Source: Amylostereum areolatum | Taxonomy: Eukaryota; Basidiomycota; Agaricomycetes; Russulales; Stereaceae | Direction: 5' to 3' | NCBI GenBank assembly: GCA_012932865.1 | Contig: SAXG01000001.1 | Span: 1,167,693-1,231,692, forward strand | DNA: 64,000 nucleotides | Translations under genes and position numbers: made by a program | In this document: piece after piece, positions 10,727-21,676 of the stretch | Layout of the letters: each line of letters starts with the position of its first letter | Position numbering within the stretch: position 1 is the stretch's first letter | The notes under the pieces: model-generated | What the model was told of the DNA's origin: nothing | Database searches by the model: none | What the model saw: the letters and a program-made list of their open reading frames with translations, nothing else

Positions 10727-12201
10727 TTACGCAGCAACAGCAATGGGTTTTGACGCCTGACCCAACGCTGGGTTCACCTTGGCAGCACCCATGGGGTCAC
10801 GGGTATCAAGGTTAACCTTGAGCTTCTCCGCTCGACATTCCGCAAGGAAGTCCGTGAACATCTACGGACGACTGTCAGGACACATAGTAGGTTACGATCA
10901 AACCAAACCCACCTCTATGGTGTCCAACGGGCCACCAGCACTCTCAGGGTGGAACTGCACACCCCAGATGCGTTTGCCGGACTCTGCCGTGGACTTGATG
11001 CCCTCGACAGAAGAGTCGTTGGCGTTAATGAAGAAAGGCTCCCACCCTTGCGGGAACGGGTCCTGTAATTTGAGCGCATACTGGTGGTTTTGGCTGCAAG
11101 ACACGGGGATGAGCAAGAAGCACACTGAGGATATAGAAAACGACATGCCTCGTCACGTACACCCGCCCCGCTTTGATGGACCCAGAAGACGCCAATGCGA
11201 GCACGGGTTGGTTGTGGCCGCGGTTGCCGAACGTCATTCGGTACGCCTCAAGACCCGCGGCCATACCAATGATCTGGTGTCCCATGCAGATACCGAACAC
11301 AGGCTTGTCCCACTCTTCCAACGTCTGACGTAGCTTGTGAGCCGCGTCCCAGCACTGTTGCGGGTCTCCGGGTCCGTTGGAGAGGAAGAGCCCGTCGAAC
11401 TGATCGCGGACGGCATTGAAGTCGAAGTTCCACGGGAGCACCGTGACGGAGGCCCCACGGCGCACAAGGGAGCGTAGGATGTTGGCCTTGGCGCCGAAAT
11501 CGAGGACGGCGATCTTGACGTCGCCGGTAGGGTTCAGCTCGTATGGCTCCTTGGTGGAGATCTGGTCAACGAGATTTTCGGCGCTCGGATCCCAATACTC
11601 GTGAGATGCAGGGGCAGGCAGCGACACATCCTCACCCACTGGCGAGACGGCCAAGGGTGGTGCCCTGGTCACGGAGGAGAGTGGTGATGGCGCGGGTGTC
11701 GACGCCCGTGATACCAGGGACGTTGTAGCGAGTACACCACGATGCAAGCGACTCGATGGCAGTATAGTGGGAGAATTTTTCAGCGAGGTCGGCTACAACC
11801 ACACCGGCGCACTGGATGCCGGAGGATTCTAGGACGACACCGACGTCACGATTGTCCATGGGCGCTTTGTTGATGGGGACTCCGTAATTGCCAATAAGAG
11901 GTGTGGTGAAAACGAGGATTTGGCCTCGGTAAGAGGGGTCAGTCATTGATTCCGTGTCTGGTGGTGTTCGGTAAGGAATGAAGCTGCAGATAGCGACTGC
12001 AGAAGACGTACAAGAAGTGATGGAGGTTGAGAACACAGTCTCGCCATAAATACTGCGTGGGGCACCGAAAGCCTTGCCAGCGAAGGACTGGCCACTTTTC
12101 AGATGAAGCACCGCAGGGAGCAACGGGCTCAGGGTTGAGTTGGCATGGGAAGCGAAGCCCCTATAGATAAGAGGAAACCGGGAGAGAGGACGGGCGAACA
12201 T
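10727..12201 (-). CDS. CPA1: Carbamoyl-phosphate synthase, arginine-specific small (glutaminase) chain
   Basis: This is the glutamine amidotransferase subunit that supplies ammonia for carbamoyl phosphate in arginine synthesis. The N-terminus (MFARPLSRFPLIYRGFASHA) is Arg-rich without acidic residues, like a mitochondrial presequence. The small-chain N-domain follows (IYGETVFSTS, SYRGQILVFTTPLIGNYGV). The class I GATase domain has LSNGPGDP, the nucleophile Cys in GICMGHQ and the catalytic HPE in VQFHPESAGG. The end is KPIAVAA before stop 10727-10729. Length and motif order match fungal CPA1/arg-2. The gene converges with the BSD gene, leaving a 200-bp terminator region. A conserved regulatory upstream ORF ends 15 nt before the start codon (separate entry). 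Confidence 0.95.
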
Positions 12202-12216
12202 GGCTGGCGAACTTGG

Positions 12217-12345
12217 TTAATTGACGGGGAGGGAGAAAACGAGGTCACTGAGGTAACTGTAAAAATGCGAAGAGAACGTTAGACTCTCGTCGACAAGAGG
12301 CGAAAAGATAACATACTCGTCACGCGTAGATTTGTCGAAAGTCAT
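12217..12345 (-). promoter_or_regulatory. Upstream ORF encoding an arginine-attenuator-like peptide
   Basis: ATG at 12343-12345 opens a 22-codon ORF in two exons (12317-12345 and 12217-12256) around a 60-nt intron with donor GTATGT and acceptor TACAG. The spliced peptide contains RDDYLSDLVFSL and ends 15 nt before the CPA1 start codon. In ascomycetes, the CPA1/arg-2 leader peptide (core QDYLSDHLW) stalls ribosomes in arginine. The DYLSD core and the position are conserved here, while His and Trp are replaced by Leu and Phe. The intron splits the codon of the Asp (GA|T) equivalent to the one essential in Neurospora. Intron retention keeps the frame open with the same C-terminus. Function is inferred from position and motif. 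Confidence 0.8.
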
Positions 12346-12471
12346 ATACGACGGGGTTGTTGCCCTGGTACGTGTGGGAGTAAAAAACTCTGAGGCGGAT
12401 GGAGTCAAAACAGGAGGAGGAAGCACGCATCGCGCCAAACTTTTCAAGTGGGTATCACGTGACCATCCATC

Positions 12472-12512
12472 ATGAATGCCCCTCATTCAATGAGGCCCTG
12501 AGGGGCATTCAT
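12472..12512. repeat. Perfect 14-bp inverted repeat upstream of CPA1
   Basis: The arm ATGAATGCCCCTCA (12472-12485) is matched by its exact complement at 12499-12512 across a 13-nt loop. It lies about 130-170 bp upstream of the attenuator ORF. A CACGTGAC motif is close by near 12457. It could form a hairpin in a long leader or be a dyad protein-binding site; the sequence alone does not decide. Confidence 0.7.
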
Positions 12513-12811
12513 GAAGTTCGAGCCCTTTCGAGCCCTTTGGACGGATATGTTGCAAGTTATTCGTCTAGTAGATGTAACATAACCGTTCTGTATGCGAGAG
12601 GGTGCGGATAGCCATATTGGCTTTGCCAAGCTCGAAAGCGTGGAGGGATCCGGGAGCGAGCCATCCTCTTCGACGAGTCCAACTCTTAAGGTAGTAGTAT
12701 GAACCCGTCACAATGTAAGCAGTACTATCATGCGAGAACGTCCGTCTAATCGATTAAGTGTGTGTATATTTGAGCGTCCCGTAGATACCCAAAGGAAGAG
12801 AGCAGATGCGA

Positions 12812-14524
12812 TCACCAGAATAGCACCAGCACGATCACCGCGTACAGTAGCAGCGCTGGCCATGCAACCGTACCAAAATCGCCTATAAACCGTCGCAGAA
12901 ACCCCATGTCGTGTCTGGGTTTACTGTCGGTTAGCCAGGGAGGGAGCCTTTCACGCCCCTGTGAGACAAAGCCAGATGCAGTGGCCCGCCACCGGTTCGT
13001 GAACGCGAACGACGATTTTTCCTCCTGAGCTCCTCGCTCAGCATCCAGAGTCCCGGTGCGCTCGTACGACAGCGCTTTCGGGTCGCCTTCCCTGACCAAT
13101 GCACTGTGCGCGAAGATCGCGAGGGTCGTGAGGACGAACAAAGGTAGGTATGTCCAGAGGTAGATTCCCAGCTGGTCTGGGAGAAGACATGGCCGATGGG
13201 CGAATGTGGGGGCGTTCGCTGCTGCCGGAGAAGCGAGCGAGAGGAGATGAAATCCAGGTCTCTTGATACCCATGGCCATGGAGATGGACTTGACGGTCAC
13301 TTCTTGCACGCTCGTAGGCGTCATCGGTCGATCGTCGTCCAAGGGTACCTTGTGCGTATACTCGCAATAATCATGGTCATCTCCGCTGCATGCACCGTGA
13401 CGATGAGCGTCGGTTTCATACAAGATATGATTGCGTCGCATACCTGAATATTAGGGCTGGTCTGAATGTCCTCAGGAGCATTCGCGTATTTGTTTCGCTC
13501 AGTGTGTTCTCGTAGCCGATACCATGCCCTGCGCGGAGGGTTCCCTTCTCTCGCAAAGGACCACAGTCCGTATCGTGAGGCCTTGAGAGGGGGATGTGCG
13601 AGAACAGGATCAGAGGCTTGGGCTTTGCTCCTGCCAAATATTTGTTAGAACAGATCGCGCACGTAAGTAGAGATCGCATGTACCTGCATTAGTACTCAAG
13701 CCGATGGTATATAGTAGCTGAGTATACTGCTTCGGCATCCAGTACTGGCCGTCCTCGCCGTCCACAGCTCGTTGATAATCATCCTCAACCAGTTGCGGGG
13801 CGTCAATCAGGATGACCGTATGGTTGCCTATGTTCGTGTGCTGATTGGTAGGACCGAAAAACGCTTTGTATCGCGTGCGGGAGAGACTTGAAGCATGGTC
13901 ATTGCCACCAAGACTATGAAATATTAGTCCCACCGTCATTTTCACGTCGAAGAATCACTCACCCTACATCGTGATTGCCCGGAAGGTAAAATCGCGGCAC
14001 TCTCTTCCGCGTCGAGAATATATGCATGAACCTGGCCACGTACGCACGGTACCTTCACCCACGTATAAAGCATCGTAAGCGAGGACATGCGTAGGTGCAT
14101 GGACCATCACTCACTCATCATGGGACATGTCGGCGCGTCCGTTGTCCATCATGTCCCCGAGCATGACCACGGCGTCGGGGCCGCGAGAACGCGCCACTCT
14201 CCACGCTTTACGAATGTTCATGTCGACAATGAATTGGCTGAGGGACATAAACCACGGGTTCCGCCCCGGATACGAGTGCTCGTCCAAAATTTGAGGGTCG
14301 GCAATGATGAGGACATGTTCCGGGGTCTACGCTGCGTGAGCACTTCCAGAAACGATGTCGGATAGTCCGAGGCGACGTACAACAACAGCGTTGACCTCTG
14401 GCCAGCGACAGTCCGAAGTAGAGTGGATGAACACGCCTGCTTCGCACCAAAGAACGATGGCGATCCATGTGAGCTGGAGGAAAAGTAGTCGGCGACGGCC
14501 GTCAGGGAATGTGAGTGTTGACAT
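12812..14524 (-). CDS. Ted1/Cdc1-like metallophosphoesterase, ligands intact
   Basis: Paralogue of the gene at 1089-3128, with the same layout: N-terminal membrane segment (LFLQLTWIAIVLWCEAGVF), phosphoesterase domain and C-terminal membrane anchor ending YAVIVLVLFW. The metal-binding motifs are all present: IADPQ, VMLGDMMDNGR, PGNHDVG, FSHIPLSRP and GDDHDYC. This fits an active ER-lumen enzyme of the Cdc1/Ted1/PGAP5 group that removes ethanolamine phosphate from GPI-anchor mannose and helps GPI proteins leave the ER. The family is known; the activity here is inferred. The first intron must run from donor GTACGT (near 14390) to acceptor GCGTAG before TPEHVLIIADPQ, because the unspliced frame has a TAG there. 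Confidence 0.85.
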
Positions 14525-14918
14525 GGGCGAACGATGGGCTTGCCGCCGACGTGGTGGCCGCTGCGATCGCAGAATCGGGAGGAAATACGGCTGAGGATGT
14601 GAACGAGAGGTGAGGGATGTGAAGGTGCATGGAAGACGAAGTCATGGCTGGGAATATGAAACCCCGCTGATTCACACCGAATACGTGTTGACATAAACTA
14701 AAACAGCCACCGCTCGTGCAAGGCGCGTAGTTTCTACCAACTTCGCACACACCGGCATCGAGCTCGAAAAGAAAAGATATACAATAATCCATTAGGGGTT
14801 CCAAGTAACGATATATACGGTACGTGCGGTCCATGTGTGAGGTCCATGCGAGTCCACCCTCGGAGATATAGATACAAAACAGTTGCTCAAATGTCTGTCC
14901 TCCACGGATGGAAGAGCA
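14525..14918. other. Intergenic region
   Basis: Holds the promoter of the minus-strand phosphoesterase and the 3' end of the minus-strand lyase gene. No coding content recognised. Confidence 0.5.
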
Positions 14919-16202
14919 TCATATGAAAAAGATCCCCATAAGCACACATGCCAAGGGTACCAGCGTGGACGAAAATCTTGTCGACGACGCCGAGTTGCCG
15001 ACCGGCGTACCGTGCAGAGTGGAAGGCTGCGTGCCTGCGACCAGTCTCATGTTGCGGAAATAGGTGTGCGTGTCCGCGGGAGGAGACCAGGACGCATCGT
15101 TACCTATGGGGGATATCGATCAACGCGGTCAAGCGAAAACAGGACTACGACGTACCACCAAAGAATGTTCTGCATGGATGATATGCGCTCAGGACAGGGT
15201 CAAAACAAAGGGCGAGTTTACGCACGAGAAGTACAGCCCACTCGGAGTGAGGTTAAGGTCACTACGGAATTGCAGGTCGGACTGCGTGATCACGGGAACG
15301 TTGTTGAAACTGCAGGATGCCGTCAGTCCTCCGCGGGTAAGAAGCAGTCTGATCTGAGACCCACAAGACTTCCGCCTGTCCATTGGCGATGTCGACAGGG
15401 TTGTTCATCTGGACGGAGAGCGAAACCTTGTTCCACCTGTGGGCCAAGGCGATCAGAATGACATTCGCACCGATCGCCGAAGTATCACTCACCGGCCACT
15501 CGAAAAGCTGAAATCGCCGCGCCCGATGCTGGCACCGAACTCGTCGTTACACAAAACGTTCTCCTCATCGCAGATATTGTTCGGTCTGGGTATGTAAGCA
15601 TAGACTAAGCAAAGATGCTGTCAATAATCTTGAAGAGAACGTGGAAGATCGATGCACGCACTTTCTCCTTGGCCCTCTGTCCTCCACATCAGCCTGGTGC
15701 TGAAGCAGGAAACACCATCGGCTTGATTTCCACCGGAGCATCCATTGGGCTTGCCCCCGCGGAGGCCAGGGAGCTTTCCGCCCTTGACCCAGTCATAGTC
15801 CTCGTCGAACGCGACTTCGTAGGTGAGCATCATGGACTCGAAAGTATCGCCGGAGGTATTCCAGAGGGAGTACATCTGAGCACCGCCGGAGTTATCATCG
15901 GAAAAGCTTCCCTTGGGATAGGTGACCTGTAGAACGGGTCCAGTGGTGGTTGAGTTCTCGTTTGGGACGGGGCTATCTGGGAAAGGATCTTGGACGAAGG
16001 CGAGGTTGCTGGCGCCATTCTGAATACGGCCCTTGCTGAGACCCCAGTTGGAGGTGAGGAAAGATTGGGTATCTGAGTTGGAGAGGGTGGCGGTGGGGAA
16101 AGGCATGGACGTGGTCGTGGCGACGGCGGCGAAGGGAGCAGAAGACTGAGCAAATGCGTGTGAAGCGATGAGGAAAGGGACGGAGAGAGCGAGCCAAGAC
16201 AT
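14919..16202 (-). CDS. Secreted polysaccharide lyase, PL14 family, predicted GPI-anchored
   Basis: The start at 16202 gives a signal peptide (MSWLALSVPFLIASHAFAQ). The PL14 fold follows: SNWGLSKGRIQNG, YEVAFDEDYDWVKGGKLPGL, a disulphide-type Cys pattern (NGCSGG, GVSCFSTRLMWR), then CNDEFGASIGRG, WNKVSLSVQMN and CRTFFGGNDASW. PL14 enzymes cleave uronic-acid polymers; fungal members include glucuronan lyases. After the FFGG intron the frame continues through a Ser/Thr-rich linker to a terminal hydrophobic stretch, STLVPLACVLMGIFFI, right before stop 14919-14921. That is the arrangement of a GPI-attachment signal. The predicted role is cell-wall or extracellular glycan processing. The exact substrate is unknown. 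Confidence 0.8.
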
Positions 16203-16442
16203 GGTAGAGAAAGGATGGAAGAGACGGGCCAGCCCAAGCGGATGTGTGGAGGTGGAAAGAGAGAACGAGGGCGAATAAAAAAAGATCGCCTGGGCTATTT
16301 GAACACGGACGAGAGAATCCAAGAGAGCCTCCGAGAGCCTGAGACAAGAAATATCTCACGGCGCTTGTTTGCCCGCCCGTCATCTGAACTTTGTAACGCA
16401 ACATCCTGGCCCGTCTCCTTCTCCTTCTTTCTGGCCCATATC
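16203..16442. promoter_or_regulatory. Bidirectional promoter, PL14 lyase / amino-acid transporter
   Basis: Only 240 bp lie between the two divergent start codons, so both promoters and 5' leaders must be here. No canonical TATA box is obvious on either strand. Confidence 0.5.
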
Positions 16443-18591
16443 ATGCTCGGTCGTGGCCGTCGCGCAAACCATCCAGCAGAGGCCACAGAACCCTTGCTAA
16501 GCCATTCTCAGGAGGATCTTCATCCCTCCCCTTCCGACCCGGTTTTGTTCAAGGTCGACGATGACGACGACGAAGAGGGCACGGCTTTGGCAGATCTGCA
16601 TCCTCCAAGGCGTGAACCCACCGTGCGCTTTCAAGAAGACGTTCAGGTCTTTGCGCCTCCCTTGAGATCTACTTACGACAGTCGCGAAGCAGGTGCGTGT
16701 GCCTGTGTGTGCTCTACGCTGCTATTTGTCCACGTACTGAACCGTCCCCTTGCAGAATATGAGCTAGACTCAGATGTCCTCGACGATGAAGATGACCTCG
16801 TACATGTCGAGTCCGCCCCGACTCGTCCGCAGCGCGGCCGAAGAAGGGAGCAGACCACGCCTCTGCTCGTCGGTCTCATGGATGCGTCCGCCGTGAGACG
16901 CGACATGGCTCTACCCCTCAACGAAGATGGCCTCCCCCCTTTAACAGAAACAGATCTAGACGAGCTCGCGCAAAAACAGCACGCCGGCGGTGGATTGCTC
17001 AACTCCATCGCCAACATGGCCAACTCGATTTTAGGCGCAGGTACCGTCTCCCCACACTTGCATTGTACACTCCTTCTCAACATCCAGGCATACTTTAGGC
17101 ATCATCGGTGCGTCGTTCCACGTTGCGGTCTGGGCACTATCCTTACCCTGCATCAGGTCTCCCATATGCGGTGAGCAGGTCAGGGTTTTTTACCGGAATC
17201 TTCCTCCTGGTGGTTTTGTGTGCCGTCACCGACTGGACCATCCGTCTCATCGTTATCAACGCCAAATTGAGCGGAACCAACTCGTATATCGGCATCATGA
17301 ACCGTTGCTTCGGCCAGAGCGGCCGTGCAGCGGTTTCCTTCTTCCAGTTCGCTTTCGCGTTCGGAGGTGCGTCTCGGTTCAACTTCTTCTCCTTGACGTA
17401 CTCAACGGTCGAATAGGGATGTGTGCGTTTGGGATCATCATCGGTGTGTATGCACGCGCCTTGGCTTAGGTCTCGTCCGGTGCTAACCCTCACGTTTGCA
17501 GGGGACACTATACCTCACGTCATCCGCTCCATATTCCCCGACCTTATAAACACTCCGGTCCTTTCTATCTTCGTCAATCGCAAATTTGTCATAGCACTCT
17601 GCACGATATGTGTGTCATACCCACTCTCCCTATACCGTGACATCCACAAGCTATCCTTTGCATCGGGACTCGCACTCATAGGCATGATCGTCATCGTGTC
17701 CTCCGTTATATTCGAAGGATCGCGCGTTTCCCCTTTCCTCAGAGGCGACCCCTCCAAACGGTTTTCCGTCGTCGAGCCGGGAATTTTCCAGGCCATAGGT
17801 GTTATCAGCTTCGCGTTTGTGTGCCATCACAACTCGCTGCTGATATACGGAAGCCTGCGCACGCCAACCTTGGACCGCTTCACCCAAGTCACTCATGTGT
17901 CGACCGCCATTTCGTTAGTCGCCTGCTTGACCATGGCGATCTCAGGTTACTTTGTCTTTACGGACAAAACCCAAGGGAACATCCTCAACAATTTCTCTCC
18001 GGTAATTGCTTCACGCGAACTCTCTCCGCTTCCGGAATGTCTGCTGACCGTGGCATTAGGACGATACACTGATCAACGTCGCGCGTTTCTGTTTCGGATT
18101 GAATATGTTCACGACGCTGCCGTTGGAACTATTCGTCTGTCGAGAGGTGCGCCACCTCCCTCTCCCTCCGTCATCTTCGTACAAATCCGCCTTCAGGTCA
18201 TCGAACAGTACTTCTTTTCGCATGAGACATTCAACATGCAACGACACGTCTTTTTCACCACATCCATCCTCTTCGCCTCGATGCTCCGTAAGCAACAACC
18301 TCCCTTTTTTCATACTATATTCTCAAACATTTCCCACTAGTTGCGCTCGTCACCTGCGACCTTGGAGTCATGCTCGAGATCACCGGCGGCGTTTCCGCCA
18401 CCGCCCTCGCGTTCATCTTCCCCGCTGTGTGTTACATCCAACTGACCGACCCCCGACACGCGTGGCATTCCCGCAAACTTCTCCCAGCCTACGTGTGCGC
18501 CGCGTTCGGTGCGGTGGTCATGACGCTCTCCCTTCTCCTTGCCCTAGGCAAAATATGGAGCCGCGAAGGTGACGCTAAAATATGCGTTTAG
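16443..18591 (+). CDS. AVT2-like amino-acid transporter (AAAP/SLC38 family)
   Basis: The protein begins with about 170 hydrophilic residues (MLGRGRRANHPAEATEP, then DDDDDEEG and DVLDDEDDL). The AAAP core follows, with the signature SIANMANSILGAGIIGLPYAVSR at TM1. Further membrane segments include GFFTGIFLLVVLCAV, FVIALCTICVSYPLSL, GLALIGMIVIVSSVIF, AIGVISFAFVCHHNSLLIY, AISLVACLTMAISGYFVF, and a last pair ending LLLALGKIW. Such proteins move neutral amino acids across vacuolar or plasma membranes. The GAGIIG motif is only made if a 9-nt exon at 17099-17107 is included. The gene converges with ERG8, leaving only about 120 bp. Family is secure; substrate and membrane are inferred. Confidence 0.88.
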
Positions 18592-18710
18592 TTGATAGAG
18601 GGGGCATGTTCACTGGGGGTGATTATTCGGACCAATACGCATTTTTACACAAATGATGGACAATGAACATGTACAACGGACGGTAGATCAGATACAGCTT
18701 AATCGTATTA

Positions 18711-20674
18711 TTATTCACTCTCGATCACGGCCTGGAGACCCGGCACGGCGTCGAGGGATTCGACGCACACGCCTTGTGCCTTGCTCTCTTCTGAGAGGAG
18801 AGGCGTGACGGTGACATCGGGATATGTGCTCCAGAGGCGCTCGATGCGCGAAAGTGGACGAACGTCAGGCATCGTCCCCGGCGGGTCGCACACAAGGAGC
18901 CAAATCGCATCGAAGCCGCCCGCTGAATTCGGTATCAGCTATTATCGGGGACAACAATGCAAAGGGGGAACACAAACCTCCGGGAACGCCACCACCGATG
19001 ATTCCGGCGAGCGAGATGCTCTCATCGAGCAAGTTAGTTTGTTGCTCCGGCTCGATCTCGACGCCGGACAGCTTGCCCATCTCACGCATCCTGCCGCGGA
19101 TTTGCTGAGATGGTGCAATGATCACCAGGTAGTTTCATGGACGACGCGATGGACATGAATGGAACGCGAAGGTTGTATGGGCCGTGATTACGATCAGGAG
19201 GTAAGATAGGAGGTTGCGAGGGAATGGTGACATACCTCGGTGAGAAGGTGGGCCTCGTAGAACGCCTCGAGGCACGCCACAGTGCTGCCTTTCATGTCGG
19301 GGTTGGCGAGCCACTAACTTGGTCGATCGCGTGAGCAGTGGGGACGTTGCACGGATGTAAAGGCTTACCTGGACGGGTTGCAGAGAAGAGATGTATCGCA
19401 CGGTGCCGTGGTATGCCGCGGCATCTTGCTCGTGGATCTCCGAGAGGCGTGCGAGCGTGTTCCCCAACGACATATTCAGCTGGTCGATCGCTGTCCAGAG
19501 CGAATGGGCTATCAAGGTTACGTGTAAGCCCGATGCGCGGGACAGCAGGAACGCGCGCGCCACCTTCTGCACTGTTCTCCTTGCGCCACTTCAGAACTTG
19601 CCCGACGAGGAGCGGGGTGTTGCTTCCCGCGTGGATGTCCGCCAGAAGCAGTCGGGTGTTGGGCGGAAGCTTGAACGGCTCCACCCTGTAATCCCATGCT
19701 TGGTTAGCGGGCGACAGCGTGGGCAGCAGCGCCTGTGTCTATGGGCGGGTGGCGCCGTTAGCACCGGTCCCCAGTGAAACGATGGATAGATGCGACCTAC
19801 TTGGTCGTCCATCAAGGGCTGAATTATGGTCGGACTGAACCGAGTATAGAGCTGGCTGCCGAACACAGCCGCGGACACGTCGAAACCGCTTCCGACCTTG
19901 CCCTGAGCGAAACAGTGCACGAAATGGGCGAGGTTGTGCGCGAGGCCGCGCGCCTCGCGGGAAGCGGACGAGGTGGGTGATCCTCTGAGAGCCGATTCCG
20001 GGATGATCGCAAGATGAACGAGGAGCGCGGTGACGAGGGACGTGATGAGCGCGGCGGACGAACCGAGCCCGGTCTTGGATACGTCTGCGAGCGGTGCGCC
20101 GGTCGGAGCGAAGGGCGGAATCTTGGAGAGGGAGGCGAGATCCGAGGGCAGTTTCATTTTCTTGAGCTGAAACAGGCAGCGTGAACGCCCGCCGGACGGC
20201 GACGAAACGAAGAATGAACCTGGTCCTGTTGCGAATAAAAATCGTTGTCACCGACGATGGTGATGTCAAGGCCGTTGGCGAGGGATTTTGTCACGTCTGC
20301 GACGCTCTTGGACTCGAGGGCGAGGGAGAGAGTTTTCTGAAGGGCGAGATGGACGAATTTGTTGGTCGATCCGGAGGTGCTTGATAGAACGCTTCAGGAT
20401 AAGCCGATCGCGAGAGTGCAACCGCATACCTCGACGTTTGTTCGATGGACATGCGTGGAGGATCAGCAGAGTCTTCTGCATTCCAAGAATAAGACCATGT
20501 CGCGTTCTCGAATTGCGGGGAACGGACGCGAATGACGTCGGCAGAGCCAGGTGCGATGACAGTGTAGAAGCGAGAGGAGGTAGAGACGACGAGGCCAGAG
20601 TAGGAGGGATCAAGAACGAGGTAACCGCCCGCGAGAAGAACCTTTCCTGGAGCGGAGACGACGGTGGTAGACAT
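18711..20674 (-). CDS. ERG8: Phosphomevalonate kinase
   Basis: GHMP-superfamily kinase of the mevalonate pathway, converting phosphomevalonate to diphosphomevalonate for sterols and prenyl groups. It starts MSTTVVSAPGKVLLAGGYLV, the conserved N-terminal motif of ERG8. The ATP-binding loop is SKTGLGSSAALITSL, preceded by the LPPF-like IPPFAPTG. The mid-domain QGKVGSGFDVSAAVFGSQ is diagnostic of phosphomevalonate kinase, and the C-terminal GGGVPGAGGFDAIWLL loop completes the fold. It ends AVIESE at stop 18711. Several short introns split it, and none breaks a motif. The length fits eukaryotic ERG8. No regulatory element was found. Confidence 0.93.
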
Positions 20675-21676
20675 GGGGGGGAGTGTTGAGGATAATGCGG
20701 ACTGCGAGCGCGACTTGTACTTATGGCCATTCCTCTGTCCGATTACCCCGCGAATGGATGACTAAGCGACGGACGTCCTGTCCAAACAACGTTCAGATCT
20801 GTGCCCACCATCTCCTGGCGCCTCGCGCTCCGATTCTCCAATAGTACCCACCATGACCGGTCGGTGACGGCGCAATGCACCTCCTGGGATCCAAGCTGCC
20901 ATTTCAGAAATACCCGTGCATCAGACGAGATCTCGAGATCGGGCACGATTCAGATTTCCCTCCGGTTCGTGAGAACCCCTCGAAGAGGATAAGGACATGG
21001 ACGCTACACGTACGCTACACGTTCGTCTGACTCCCAGAGATTATAGGATCTCTTCCTCCGCGTGCCTGTCTTCCATGCCCGATTCTGGCAGCCACAAGTT
21101 CGAACGGTCCCCTTTCTGCCGCCGTAGGCACTCCTAATCTCACACCACCCTCCCGATCGGCAACCGATGCCCTCCTCTGCATGAATGCAGGTGGGGCGCA
21201 GCTTTCTCGTGACAGGTAGCCAACTACGGAGTGATCAAGGTGGTGCTCGAAGATCGGGGGCGTGGCGTACAGCGACCACCTAGGTCGGAACACCGGTGAC
21301 AGGACGGGTATACGGTGGAACATCCCCGTTCACGGTGACGAAAACATATACAAAACAGGATCGGGCTGTCGGGTTATCGGGACATCGGGTGCATCGGGGC
21401 ATCGGGACTTCAGACTTCTGTTGCAGTTGCAGCACCAAGCACGGGTTGCACCATGAGAGAGGCATGCAAGCTGCGAGGAACGTCTGGGAATGAAGGCGAG
21501 ATTGCATACCTACACCTCTGGGTCGGCCTTGATAGTGGCGCCGAGGATCATATGTACTCACAATTTTGGCGATACTCAAGAGTAAAAAAGAATTGTATTA
21601 GCCTGTTATACGGTAATATTACAGCACGAGTCTTGCGGCGTCGGAGATCAACGCGTCATAGTAATGTGCGTTCACT
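20675..21676. other. 1-kb intergenic region
   Basis: Lies upstream of ERG8 and downstream of formate dehydrogenase. A minus-strand ORF at 20743-20946 reads like a protein fragment (SWWVLLENRSARRQEM), but I recognise no family and no splice partner. The span around 21360-21410 has short GGGACATCGGG-type direct repeats. Otherwise nothing notable. Confidence 0.45.

Noticed and set aside
14883..15461. 192-codon plus-strand open frame
   Set aside because: It is antisense to the C-terminal exons of the PL14 lyase, with no recognisable domain.
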